Positions 1 to 7,982 of a stretch of 64,000 nucleotides of DNA are shown here, piece by piece. Made by a program: the position numbers and the translations under genes. The notes beneath the pieces were generated by a model. That model had not been told where the DNA came from and did no database searches. It saw only the letters and a program-made list of their open reading frames with translations. Location of the stretch: the IMG/VR virus record IMGVR_UViG_3300035665_000002, positions 1 to 64,000 of that record; one strand, 5' to 3'. Position 1 is the stretch's first letter. Every line of letters starts with the position of its first letter. This stretch comes from a virus.

Positions 1-124
1 TTATAGCGAGATGTTTAGGAATGTCCGGGTGTTTGGTAAACAAAAATACATACCATCCGCTTCGTAAATGTTCTTCTATAACGTCGAGATCTGGGGCGTC
101 CGTTTCAAAAAGTGCAATTTTCAT
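1..124 (-). CDS. Partial gene: N-terminal module, cut by window edge
   Basis: The minus strand encodes the first 41 residues of a protein starting MKIALFETDAPDLD. It is nearly identical to the N-termini of the ankyrin protein at 5063 and the HAD protein at 6718. The frame is open to the left edge, so what follows the module is unknown. The start at 124 is chosen by match to those two genes and by the shared TGTATAAAACGGCAATG context. The function of the module is not known. It may be a short structural or targeting domain that is joined to different C-terminal domains. Confidence 0.75.
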   Translation of the reverse strand, partial: MKIALFETDAPDLDVIEEHLRSGWYVFLFTKHPDIPKHLAI

Positions 125-246
125 TGCCGTTTTATACAGAAAATATTTTCTGAGCCATAAATGGATGTCGACAAATTACTATATAATTGACACAATGTTT
201 ATAAAAAATGATTGACACATAAAAAAATAGACACCCCCTTTTAAAA
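1..246 (-). repeat. Dispersed repeat: upstream region plus N-terminal module, inverted copy
   Basis: The reverse complement reads, in order, a G-run block (GGGGGTGTCTATTTTT), TGTCAATCAT, ATTATATAGTAATTTG, CTCAGAAAATATTTT, TATAAAACGGCAATG, then the module coding sequence. The same order is found at 6645-6925 (without the G-run block). The first part alone is found at 36083-36200. The 5026-5275 copy has the later part. Confidence 0.8.
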
Positions 247-247
247 A

Positions 248-270
248 TAGATATTCAAAATATCTATTAC
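248..270. terminator. 3' hairpin of gene 286-828
   Basis: Perfect 10-bp stem (AATAGATATT) with a CAA loop, 16 nt beyond the stop codon of the minus-strand gene. It has the longest arms of the hairpin series in this window. Confidence 0.7.
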
Positions 271-285
271 ACTAAAGTTTACCCA

Positions 286-828
286 TTAAATGATCTCTAG
301 GTGGTCATCACAGCTGACGAAGGAAAGATCGCTTCCTCGGTAGATACCGTATTTATTTTTACCACTAGCTATAGACCTAACAGTGACGACAAAAATCTTA
401 TATTCGTGAAAGATCCTAAATTCTTGATCCTTGCAGAAATAACGTCCACCAAATTTCTTAGAAAAAAAGTTCTTAATTTTAGCATGTTCCAGTTGGATTC
501 TTGTATTGGTGCGATAACAATATCTTATGTCAAATTCAATTTTATGTGCGCGACTTGCCACGATTTTTTCTGGATTTATCCTAACAGTTCTTCCAATTTC
601 TAATCCAAGACTGCGTCCCGATCGAATGTTCATTCGAATGTAACCAGGGCGTACGGCATTATCGAAAACGATCTTAAATACCTGAGAAGTAGATCCGATT
701 TCTGAAAAAATCTCGTGATTATCATATCGAAATTTATCCCTGTCTTCTGGATTTACACACACCACACCGCAATGTGAACGTTCATCACAAATGAAACCTT
801 CCATGAACATACAAATTTCTTCAGACAT
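286..828 (-). CDS. Unknown protein, 180 aa
   Basis: I do not recognise this protein. The start at 828 is chosen because TATAAAATG lies exactly there; an in-frame ATG 12 codons upstream lacks this context. The sequence is basic in its middle (KIKNFFSKKFGG) and mixed beta-like, with no membrane segment or known motif. It is divergently arranged with the gene at 886 across 57 bp, and its end is marked by a strong hairpin at 248-270. Confidence 0.75.
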   Translation of the reverse strand: MSEEICMFMEGFICDERSHCGVVCVNPEDRDKFRYDNHEIFSEIGSTSQVFKIVFDNAVRPGYIRMNIRSGRSLGLEIGRTVRINPEKIVASRAHKIEFDIRYCYRTNTRIQLEHAKIKNFFSKKFGGRYFCKDQEFRIFHEYKIFVVTVRSIASGKNKYGIYRGSDLSFVSCDDHLEII

Positions 829-885
829 TTTATAAACATGCTTATTTGCGTTTACGCGACACACTTTTGAAACACTTATAATAAA
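829..885. promoter_or_regulatory. Divergent promoter region
   Basis: It sits between two start codons. On the minus strand TATAAA abuts the ATG at 828; on the plus strand TTATAATAAA abuts the ATG at 886. Both fit the start-proximal motif seen through the window. Confidence 0.55.
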
Positions 886-1563
886 ATGACAACGTTTTGT
901 CCAGCCGAAAAACTCATTAGTACTATCAAAAATTCACCGGTCCTGAGCGAAATATTTTCGGACACGTGGGAAGAAACAAACATAGTTTTGTTGCCAAATA
1001 ACAGCGGTGCGATAGTCAAAGTCAAAAATATCGAGGTTTTCAGATACGAGATCGATAACGAGCAACTCTTAATAACGTGCAATTGGAACGTATGTGGGAG
1101 CAATCCACATTACTTTTTGGAGATAATTGCAACTTACCTGGATATGTCGGAGTTTTATCCGAATTGGAACTCGACTATCCAACAAGCCTTTCCGTACTAC
1201 ATGTACACTACTTTACATGACATGGAAGATACTCACGTAAAAATATGCAACGTCATGATAGAATACTTCGTGAAATTTTTGACCCACGGCCCATCACAAG
1301 ATGACGAATTCCTTAAAAACTGCGAATTTTTAGGTCTAAAGTGGACCGAAAACTGTCACTTAAGGTATCTTTTCTCGTATATTAAAACGTATGGATTGCA
1401 TGCTGATGCATTTGAAAATATGCTGAAACTCATGAAAAAAACAACTAAATTTATTTATGAATTCAAACCCTGGTGCGTAAAATGTGGTCCAAATAGTGAA
1501 AAAAAGCTAGAATATTATACTACATTAATTAATCTTAGATACGGAAGTAAGCTATATGCCTAG
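886..1563 (+). CDS. Unknown protein, 225 aa
   Basis: I do not recognise this protein. The start is supported by TTATAATAAAATG. It is soluble and fairly acidic in its middle. It has a single CxxC pair near the C-terminus (WCVKCGPNSEK) that could be half of a metal site, but no partner pair is obvious. It converges on the RBR gene at 1616, with a shared hairpin at 1577-1595 between the two stop codons. Confidence 0.75.
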   Translation: MTTFCPAEKLISTIKNSPVLSEIFSDTWEETNIVLLPNNSGAIVKVKNIEVFRYEIDNEQLLITCNWNVCGSNPHYFLEIIATYLDMSEFYPNWNSTIQQAFPYYMYTTLHDMEDTHVKICNVMIEYFVKFLTHGPSQDDEFLKNCEFLGLKWTENCHLRYLFSYIKTYGLHADAFENMLKLMKKTTKFIYEFKPWCVKCGPNSEKKLEYYTTLINLRYGSKLYA

Positions 1564-1576
1564 GAGTGTAGATTAA

Positions 1577-1595
1577 ATAATATTTCTAATATTAT
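1577..1595. terminator. Shared 3' hairpin between convergent genes
   Basis: Perfect 8-bp stem (ATAATATT) with a TCT loop, between the stops of 886-1563 and 1616-3982. A symmetric stem can serve both directions. Confidence 0.7.
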
Positions 1596-1615
1596 AAGAA
1601 CCACATGTGTAAAAA

Positions 1616-3982
1616 TCAAAATATTAACTGTACCAAAACACAGTTATTAGTGTCCAATTTAAACGGACCAGATCGATCAATAAACTCTGGCATAGTCTCT
1701 ATGGTACCGCTTGTTATACCTGCCAACTCTAACATTTCTAGTGATTTCTCATAATTCCATGGAATAGGATCACCGTTTTTGTTATTGTTGACGAAAACAT
1801 TCCAATGGTCAGCACGGTCTACACCGAGATCGTGAAGTTTCTTTTTATGTTTAACAGTCTTAGTATGTTGTTCCATCGACGATATCGATATAACGCTGTC
1901 GCACAGGGTACAGAATACCGATCCATTTGACGGTTCACGAACCTGTATTTTGTAGCACTCTGAAGAGCTTAATTGTCTAATTTTTTCGTGGTGTTTAATC
2001 AAATTGTCGACGTCATCCGGCTTATCGGTTCCATTGTTTCCAGAAGAGGGGCCGCCAAACAATTCGGGTGGCAAACTAGATGCGTTTTTTCCCACACGAC
2101 GATAATACCAGTACCCTAATGCCGAGTTGTGTCTGATTTCTTTACCATCATAGCCTGTTATAATGCCACATGATAAAAATGCGGACGGCGTGCTGGACGC
2201 TGGCGAATCAAAAGACATAGAAATAAATCCCCTGAAACTGCCTATAATATACAAAACAAATCTACCTAATCCTGCTTTTAGAAGTAACTCAAATCCAGCG
2301 ATCATGGTTTCGTTGAGCTCTTTTAGGAACGCATTACCACATTCACATATCTTTAATATATGTGACACTTCATCAAATCTATTACCAGCTTCCGATGCAG
2401 CTCGTATATGTACCATTATTTCATCTCCAATTGCCTTGGCTTCTGGATTGCGGAGGATTTCTTCGGCACAAAATTGATGACTAACCCGTGTAGTTAACCC
2501 CATGTGTAACGACGCATAGAAGAGGCCCGGTATCCATTTGCGCATAATCTTATCTATCCTGGGCACTGTGACATTATTCCACATCGAAACCGCTGCTTGC
2601 CAAATTTGGCTATCCACCAGTCTGGAAGCTGTATTTGACTTGGCGACGCCACTGCCGTAGAAATATGAATATACAGCCAGTGACATAGTTATATCTTCGG
2701 ATGACTCTCTATCGCTACGATCAATGATGTCTGGATCGATATGTAGCTCGCCATAAAAGTGTAAACGATCCCATCGATGCGATTCTACTTCATCGGAAGT
2801 TCCCTCGATTGGAATTGTGTTTGTCAGTCGAGGGTCAGGCGAATCCCGACTCCAACAAAGATTACTATTAAAGATGTATCCGGTCGTGTCGAGACGGCTG
2901 GCTGCAGTCTGAGCCCTGGCACGTTGAGCTCTGGCATACTCGATCGCATGAGGATTGTGTATAACCAAATTTGGTCCACCAAGTATCCTAAGAGTTGACC
3001 AATCAAACGTAGTGTGACATTTCGTGCACCACATCTGATAACATCCTTCGATTTTATGAATGAAAGTCTTACATCCAGGACAGGGCTTTGACGTACTTAG
3101 AATGAGTGCATACGATGCTACATCATCGGGGTTACACTTATGTTTCTCGGCGCCTTCATACGCACAATTACATACATCGCAAATTTGAGAATTACAAACG
3201 ATACATACATCTCTTCGTATGACACCCGCACAATTTGGCAAAGGACATTGGCGATATTCGATTTTTTTCTCTGTGGAAGTAGCCGTTTCTGTCCCAAAAT
3301 TGATATCGACCCCCGCGGCTATAGCCAAAGCACCTATAAAAGAGCCTAGTCTATGGAGTAAAGTTGTCCTATCAGTTGATAATCTGTATGTCGCGACAGG
3401 GTTTGTGGAGTATACATAACTGTCTGGAAAAATACCAGTAACGACGGACCCATGAACAGTCTTTAGCCTCTGTGCGACAGTATCGATTGGCTCGGTTTTC
3501 TGTATATATTTATAGCCGCGGTACTGGATGTGTGCCAATAGGTTTGCACATGTAAAAACTTCATCTGGAAATACTTGGTACGCTTCGATGAGATCTTTTA
3601 GAAAACCGTCGTACAGCGGTAACCGATTATTAACACTCAAACGAAGATTGTACTGTTTTAATCTTGAGATCGCTTCCAGTACAAACTTCGTTACAGCAGC
3701 TTCCAGTTTTCGTGAAGCCATGCTTTCTAGGACTTTGATTTTCACCGCATCAATAGGAAAATTGCCACCGATAAACGCGTCTGCGGGACCAATTACAACA
3801 CTACAATGTGGGCATTTTACAAAGCCTTCACCATCGCCAGTTGCGAGTACACATTCGATACATGGTGGATCGTCACAACCGTCGCATTTCACTGGACATT
3901 CGAAAAATACGTGCTTGTCTTCACAACAAATAGGACATTCTTTAGCCTCTGTCGAGGGGCGCCTCCTAGAACGAGCTGTCAT
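1616..3982 (-). CDS. RBR-type E3 ubiquitin ligase-like protein, copy A
   Basis: 788 aa, start chosen at TATAAAATG (3982). The N-terminus has a RING-like cluster (CPICCED...CIECV...CPHC). An IBR-like cysteine cluster follows (CPLPNCAGVIRR...CDVCNC). A RING2/Rcat-like unit comes next: KPCPGCKTFIHKIEGC then QMWCTKCHTTFDW. Near the C-terminus there is a U1/matrin-like C2H2 finger (CTLCDS...HTKTVKH). In cellular RBR ligases the Cys in the GC-x-H motif carries ubiquitin; here the motif is GCYQM, so the usual His is Gln. The family likely acts on host ubiquitin signalling; that role is inferred. It is a paralogue of the gene at 33753-35966, with near-identical RING2. Confidence 0.85.
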   Translation of the reverse strand: MTARSRRRPSTEAKECPICCEDKHVFFECPVKCDGCDDPPCIECVLATGDGEGFVKCPHCSVVIGPADAFIGGNFPIDAVKIKVLESMASRKLEAAVTKFVLEAISRLKQYNLRLSVNNRLPLYDGFLKDLIEAYQVFPDEVFTCANLLAHIQYRGYKYIQKTEPIDTVAQRLKTVHGSVVTGIFPDSYVYSTNPVATYRLSTDRTTLLHRLGSFIGALAIAAGVDINFGTETATSTEKKIEYRQCPLPNCAGVIRRDVCIVCNSQICDVCNCAYEGAEKHKCNPDDVASYALILSTSKPCPGCKTFIHKIEGCYQMWCTKCHTTFDWSTLRILGGPNLVIHNPHAIEYARAQRARAQTAASRLDTTGYIFNSNLCWSRDSPDPRLTNTIPIEGTSDEVESHRWDRLHFYGELHIDPDIIDRSDRESSEDITMSLAVYSYFYGSGVAKSNTASRLVDSQIWQAAVSMWNNVTVPRIDKIMRKWIPGLFYASLHMGLTTRVSHQFCAEEILRNPEAKAIGDEIMVHIRAASEAGNRFDEVSHILKICECGNAFLKELNETMIAGFELLLKAGLGRFVLYIIGSFRGFISMSFDSPASSTPSAFLSCGIITGYDGKEIRHNSALGYWYYRRVGKNASSLPPELFGGPSSGNNGTDKPDDVDNLIKHHEKIRQLSSSECYKIQVREPSNGSVFCTLCDSVISISSMEQHTKTVKHKKKLHDLGVDRADHWNVFVNNNKNGDPIPWNYEKSLEMLELAGITSGTIETMPEFIDRSGPFKLDTNNCVLVQLIF

Positions 3983-4018
3983 TTTATAGAACTTAAAAAA
4001 TAACAATTGCTGTCGAAA

Positions 4019-4037
4019 AACATATTATAAATATGTT
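4019..4037. terminator. 3' hairpin of gene 4039-5025
   Basis: Perfect 8-bp stem (AACATATT) with an ATA loop, immediately beyond the stop codon of the minus-strand gene. Confidence 0.7.
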
Positions 4038-4038
4038 A

Positions 4039-5025
4039 CTATTCTATGCGTTTTACCAATGTGTCTCTCATGTTCATGTATTCTAATCTGGACGTCGAGA
4101 ATACCCACGGAATTAAGTTTTCGTCGATGATTTTCGGTGTCGAAAATGTCATTTTTTCATAGTCTGCGATGTCGACTATCTCGGTTGTGTTGTCGAACAA
4201 AAATTTGTCATTAATAACGTGCGCGACGGTTATCGTATTCCAACAGCTTTGGGAAAGATGACCAGAACTGTAATAACATGTCGCATATATACGTTTGGAT
4301 TTCAAATTGACAAATTCGCGATCGATAACCTCGGTTGGTATTTCTAGGTGATAGAAAGTCGTCAGAATCATGTCGATTATTTCATTTCCACGTCCACTCT
4401 TACCAGCATCTATTATGACTTTTTTATAGTCTATGTGCTGGCCGTCACGTATATAAAATAAACCGAAATCTTGAAACCAAATAAGAGAGAACTGCAGAAT
4501 ATCAAAAATATAAGCCGGAACATAAGGCTCAAACCCATAGTCGCCAGACCGAATGTCTGCACTTGCCTCGCTCATTCTGGCCGATAAACCACACATCCCA
4601 CTTCTCCTGAACCATGATTTCACATATTGTTTGGGAGACTGTCTATATTCTTTGGAGTCAAAAGCATAATGAAAAGACTCTAATGATCTGGCAGCTGAAA
4701 GTAATTTTCGAACCCTGTCAATGTGCAGAATCATATGATAACGAAGGTCGGATCTGAACGCGGCGTTCCAGAATTTGTGATCGAGACGTACTTTGTCAGC
4801 CTCACTGATATTTGTAGAGAAAATCGCCTCAAATTCTTCTCTAGTCTGCCACAGAGGAACTCCAGTGTATGGATTCTTGTTATGGCCGGAGATTAAGAGT
4901 ACTTTTGTAAGCTCTTTACTGTCAAAGTAATATCTGAACTTGCCAGCATAAATATTTACCAATCTAGTAGGCTCTATTGGATCCCCAGATAGATCGATAC
5001 AGTCATTGCCGTCTACGACATCCAT
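4039..5025 (-). CDS. Unknown protein, 328 aa
   Basis: Start at 5025 from ATATAAAATG. The longer open frame upstream is only the antisense of the N-terminal module. The first 70 residues contain DLSGDPI...KNPYTGVPL, which faintly recalls the paired loops of U-box domains, but no firm assignment is possible. The remainder has no recognised motif and no membrane segment. It is divergent from the ankyrin gene at 5063 across 37 bp, and its 3' end has a hairpin at 4019-4037. Confidence 0.75.
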   Translation of the reverse strand: MDVVDGNDCIDLSGDPIEPTRLVNIYAGKFRYYFDSKELTKVLLISGHNKNPYTGVPLWQTREEFEAIFSTNISEADKVRLDHKFWNAAFRSDLRYHMILHIDRVRKLLSAARSLESFHYAFDSKEYRQSPKQYVKSWFRRSGMCGLSARMSEASADIRSGDYGFEPYVPAYIFDILQFSLIWFQDFGLFYIRDGQHIDYKKVIIDAGKSGRGNEIIDMILTTFYHLEIPTEVIDREFVNLKSKRIYATCYYSSGHLSQSCWNTITVAHVINDKFLFDNTTEIVDIADYEKMTFSTPKIIDENLIPWVFSTSRLEYMNMRDTLVKRIE

Positions 5026-5275
5026 TTTATATCTCGGAAAATATTCTCTGTATAAAACGCCAATGAAAATAGCACTTTTTGAAACGGACGCCCCAGATCT
5101 CGACGTTATAGAAGAACATTTACGAAGCGGATGGTATGTATTTTTGTTTACCAAAAACCCGGACATTCCTAAACATCTTGCTATAAGAATTTTAGAGAAA
5201 TGTGACCAAAAAATAATGGAAGATATCTCTAATTTCTATCGTCCGACAGAGGTAAAACACTTCAGAGGCGATGAA
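5026..5275 (+). repeat. Dispersed repeat: promoter end plus N-terminal module, copy 2
   Basis: It matches 6680-6925 with about 8 mismatches in the roughly 204 coding bases, including a run of about 95 identical bases at the 3' side. Homology stops abruptly just after TAAAACACTTCAGAG, where the two proteins diverge. Confidence 0.85.
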
Positions 5276-6622
5276 ACTATACATCTCGAAAAGGTACCTA
5301 ATGTTGACTACCTAAGAACAATATTTGATAATTGTGGTCTTTACAATGACTTGAAAGATGATACGGACGATCTCGACGATGTCTTTTATACACAGTTAAA
5401 AGACATGTTAGATTTGTGCGATTCTAAGATATATAAGATAATTGTAGAGGCAGACATAACAGAATTTATAGAGAATAATTTATTGTTTAATAGAATCATG
5501 TTTTTTAGGCCTCGTAATTTACAAGAACTGTTTGACAAATATGCTTATCATATGACTAAAAAAGGAGAGGATATACATAATTTTGAAGAGTTATTTGAAC
5601 TTGCTCAAAATTATATTCAAAAGAGATCATGTGTTAATCGAGAAGATAAGTGTAAAGCATGTGACGATGCTGCTAAATATGGTCATTTAGTTTGTCTTAA
5701 ATATCTACACGAAAAGGGTTGTCCATGGGACATCCGAACTTGTTTATCTGCTGCTATTAATGGTCATTTAGATTGTCTTAAATACGCTCATGAAAACGGG
5801 TGTCCATGGGACCAATCTACTTGTTTATCTGCTGCTATTAAAGGTCATTTAGATTGTTTAATATACGCTCACGAAAACGGGTGTCCATGGGACAACTGCA
5901 CATGTTCATATGCTGCTAGAAACGGTCATTTAGATTGTCTTAAATATGCTCATGAAAATGGTTGTCCCTGGGACGAATCTACTTGTTTATCTGCTGCTCT
6001 TGGCGGCTATTTAGATTGTCTTAAATACGCTCATGAAAATGGGTGTCCATGGGACAATAGCACATGTTTATATGCTACTGAAAATGGTCATTTAGATTGT
6101 CTTAAATACGCTCATGAAAACGGTTGTCCCTGGAACGATCGCATATGTCCATCTGCTGCTCTTGGTGGTCATTTAGATTGTCTTAAATATCTACACGAAA
6201 ACGGGTGTCCATGGGACAATAGCACATGTTCATCTGCTGTTAGAAATGGTCATTTAGACTGTCTTAAATATGCTCATGAAAACGGGTGTCCATGGGACAG
6301 TAGCACATGTTCATATGCTGCTCTTGGTGGTCATTTAGATTGTCTTAAATACGCTCATGAAAACAAGTGTCCCTGGGACAAATTGATATGTTCATATGCT
6401 GCTAGAAATGGTCATTTAGATTGTCTTAAATACGCTCATGAAAACGGGTGTCCATGGGACAGCAGCACATGTTCATATGCTGCTCTTGGTGGTCATTTAG
6501 ATTGTCTTAAATACGCTTATAATAAAGGTTGTCCGTGGGGTCGTAACACATGTTCATATGCCGCTCATGGCGGTCATTTAGATTGTCTTAAATACGCTCG
6601 TGAAAACGGGTGTCCGTCTTGA
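5063..6622 (+). CDS. Ankyrin-repeat protein with shared N-terminal module
   Basis: 519 aa, start at 5063 by alignment with the HAD gene at 6718. Residues 1-68 are the shared module (MKIALFETD...VKHFR). Residues 69-205 are a unique helical linker. From about residue 207 there are 11 full repeats of 27 aa plus a truncated twelfth, each built on GHLDCLKYAHENGCPWD. This ankyrin subtype is widespread in viruses of amoebae and is thought to bind host proteins, sometimes as ubiquitin-ligase adaptors; no F-box is seen here. Repeats 8 and 10 are identical in sequence, which suggests recent expansion or conversion. The last repeat ends at GCPS and then a stop. Confidence 0.9.
   Translation: MKIALFETDAPDLDVIEEHLRSGWYVFLFTKNPDIPKHLAIRILEKCDQKIMEDISNFYRPTEVKHFRGDETIHLEKVPNVDYLRTIFDNCGLYNDLKDDTDDLDDVFYTQLKDMLDLCDSKIYKIIVEADITEFIENNLLFNRIMFFRPRNLQELFDKYAYHMTKKGEDIHNFEELFELAQNYIQKRSCVNREDKCKACDDAAKYGHLVCLKYLHEKGCPWDIRTCLSAAINGHLDCLKYAHENGCPWDQSTCLSAAIKGHLDCLIYAHENGCPWDNCTCSYAARNGHLDCLKYAHENGCPWDESTCLSAALGGYLDCLKYAHENGCPWDNSTCLYATENGHLDCLKYAHENGCPWNDRICPSAALGGHLDCLKYLHENGCPWDNSTCSSAVRNGHLDCLKYAHENGCPWDSSTCSYAALGGHLDCLKYAHENKCPWDKLICSYAARNGHLDCLKYAHENGCPWDSSTCSYAALGGHLDCLKYAYNKGCPWGRNTCSYAAHGGHLDCLKYARENGCPS
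5681..6619 (+). repeat. 81-bp tandem repeats encoding ankyrin units
   Basis: Eleven full 81-bp units (5681-6571) and a partial twelfth. The most constant part is GGTCATTTAGATTGTCTTAA; the most variable codons follow TGGGAC. Confidence 0.9.
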
Positions 6623-6644
6623 AGATAACCTAAAGTGTGAACTT

Positions 6645-6925
6645 GTTTTAGACAATTATATAGTAATTTATCGACATCCATTTTTGGCTCAGAAAATATT
6701 TTTTGTATAAAACGGCAATGAAAATAGCACTTTTTGAAACGGATGACCCAGATCTCGACGTTATAGAGGAACATTTACGGAGCGGTTGGTATGTATTTTT
6801 GTTTAGCAAAAACCCGGACGTTCCTAAACATCTCGCTATAAGAATTTTAGAGAAATGTGACCAAAAAATAATGGAAGATATCTCTAATTTCTATCGTCCG
6901 ACAGAGGTAAAACACTTCAGAGACG
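6645..6925 (+). repeat. Dispersed repeat: upstream region plus N-terminal module, copy 3
   Basis: It contains ATTATATAGTAATTTATCGA, CTCAGAAAATATTTT and TGTATAAAACGGCAATG, followed by the module codons. It matches the inverted copy at the left edge over its whole length and copy 2 from about 6680 on. Confidence 0.85.
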
Positions 6926-7410
6926 AAGAAGCTGTACATGCAGCCGCTCGAACCGAACCGAAATCGGTGGCTATCTTTGACTGGGACAAAACAATGGCTC
7001 TTGGTGTTCCTCCAGGAGAACATTTTTTGGATTCTAATAATTTACAAAGACCTTATCCACACATGGTCGAAACGATGAAAAAGTACATCGATCTTGGTTG
7101 GGAAGTTTACGTATTAACTAACAGGGCCGATAAAGTCTCCGATGACGCACCAAAATCAAGCATAATTATCCGCGGATACTTAGCTGACGTAGGAATCGTC
7201 GGTGTCGATATTCGCGTAGCAAAACTAGGCGGACGACGTAAAAAAGGATCCAATCATAAAATAGATACGTTTGTCGAAATTACCGCTGGAGCAAGCGCTA
7301 TTGTTCACTATGAAGATGATCTCCGAGTTTTAACTGAATGTTCGAAAGTAGCGACATGTAAATACGAAGCATACTTTGTTAAAGGTCCTGACGATATTAG
7401 ACTTCTGTGA
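6718..7410 (+). CDS. HAD-superfamily phosphatase fused to shared N-terminal module
   Basis: 230 aa, start at 6718 to match the other module copies. Residues 1-68 are the shared module. Residues 80-230 form a small HAD-like hydrolase. Motif I is FDWDKT (about residue 85), with the nucleophile and acid-base aspartates. Motif II is VLTNR (about 131), motif III lies in the Lys-rich GRRKKGSNHK (about 173), and motif IV is HYEDD (about 197). All core residues look intact, so it is probably an active phosphatase or nucleotidase; the substrate is unknown. It converges on 7442-7954 with a hairpin between the stops. Confidence 0.85.
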   Translation: MKIALFETDDPDLDVIEEHLRSGWYVFLFSKNPDVPKHLAIRILEKCDQKIMEDISNFYRPTEVKHFRDEEAVHAAARTEPKSVAIFDWDKTMALGVPPGEHFLDSNNLQRPYPHMVETMKKYIDLGWEVYVLTNRADKVSDDAPKSSIIIRGYLADVGIVGVDIRVAKLGGRRKKGSNHKIDTFVEITAGASAIVHYEDDLRVLTECSKVATCKYEAYFVKGPDDIRLL

Positions 7411-7411
7411 T

Positions 7412-7426
7412 GAAATTAATAATTTC
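7412..7426. terminator. Shared 3' hairpin between convergent genes
   Basis: Perfect 6-bp stem (GAAATT) with an AAT loop, between the stops of 6718-7410 and 7442-7954. Confidence 0.65.
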
Positions 7427-7441
7427 TAAGCTATGATATTG

Positions 7442-7954
7442 TTATATCTTAGGACAAAGCCAAGCTACCTGTTTCCCGTCTACGAAGATATTTATTGGTA
7501 TTGCCGATTTTGGGAGACGGATATGGTGGTGTTTAAACGTTGCACCAACATTATTGATTATCGTTGTCACCCAGCCGTCGTTACTGATGTCGCCATTTCC
7601 AACAATAACGACAGATTTGTTGAAATATGGGCCCGCATAAATGCTTATAATCCTGAGATATTTATCTAATGTTTCTAGGGTTTCCAAGTCAGATTTTTCT
7701 ATATCAAAAATCATCATTATACTAGAAGCTTCTAGAAACTGTTCTCTATGGATATCGCACGATTCATCGATATCAAAAACTCTAACTGTAAAAAAATGTT
7801 TATCGCGCATTTGTTTGGGTATTTTGATATATGGATCCGCAAGAATTACTATCTTGTTGATTTCGCTCATCGAAATACCAACTTGTGGCATACACACCGT
7901 GCCGTTTATTGGTGGTGGTATATCCCACGTCGCCGATGAAACGATATCTTGCAT
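7442..7954 (-). CDS. Unknown protein, possibly a degenerate small-GTPase-like fold
   Basis: 170 aa, start at 7954 from ATAAAAAATG. The order of elements recalls Ras-like GTPases: a strand FFTVRVFDID where the DTAG motif would be, then HREQFLEASSIMMIFDIEKS, a helix with LETLDKYLRII, and VVIVGNGDIS near the place of the NKxD motif. No P-loop (GxxxxGKS) is present and NKxD is incomplete, so it would not bind nucleotide normally. This reading is from pattern only and could be chance; otherwise the protein is unknown. Confidence 0.65.
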   Translation of the reverse strand: MQDIVSSATWDIPPPINGTVCMPQVGISMSEINKIVILADPYIKIPKQMRDKHFFTVRVFDIDESCDIHREQFLEASSIMMIFDIEKSDLETLETLDKYLRIISIYAGPYFNKSVVIVGNGDISNDGWVTTIINNVGATFKHHHIRLPKSAIPINIFVDGKQVAWLCPKI

Positions 7955-7962
7955 TTTTTATG

Positions 7963-7977
7963 AAAACGTCTAGTTTT
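7963..7977. terminator. Weak 3' hairpin of gene 7983-8711
   Basis: A 5-bp stem (AAAAC) with a GTCTA loop lies 5 nt beyond the stop. It is shorter than the other hairpins and overlaps the spacer upstream of the 7954 start. Confidence 0.35.
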
Positions 7978-7982
7978 TGTTA

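Noticed and set aside
21-215. Plus-strand ORF of 64 aa at the left edge
   Set aside because: It is the antisense of the N-terminal module; the same shadow appears opposite the module at 5063.
5026-5166. N-terminal extension of the gene 4039-5025 up to 5166
   Set aside because: The extra residues are the antisense of the module coding sequence, and TATAAAATG marks the start at 5025.
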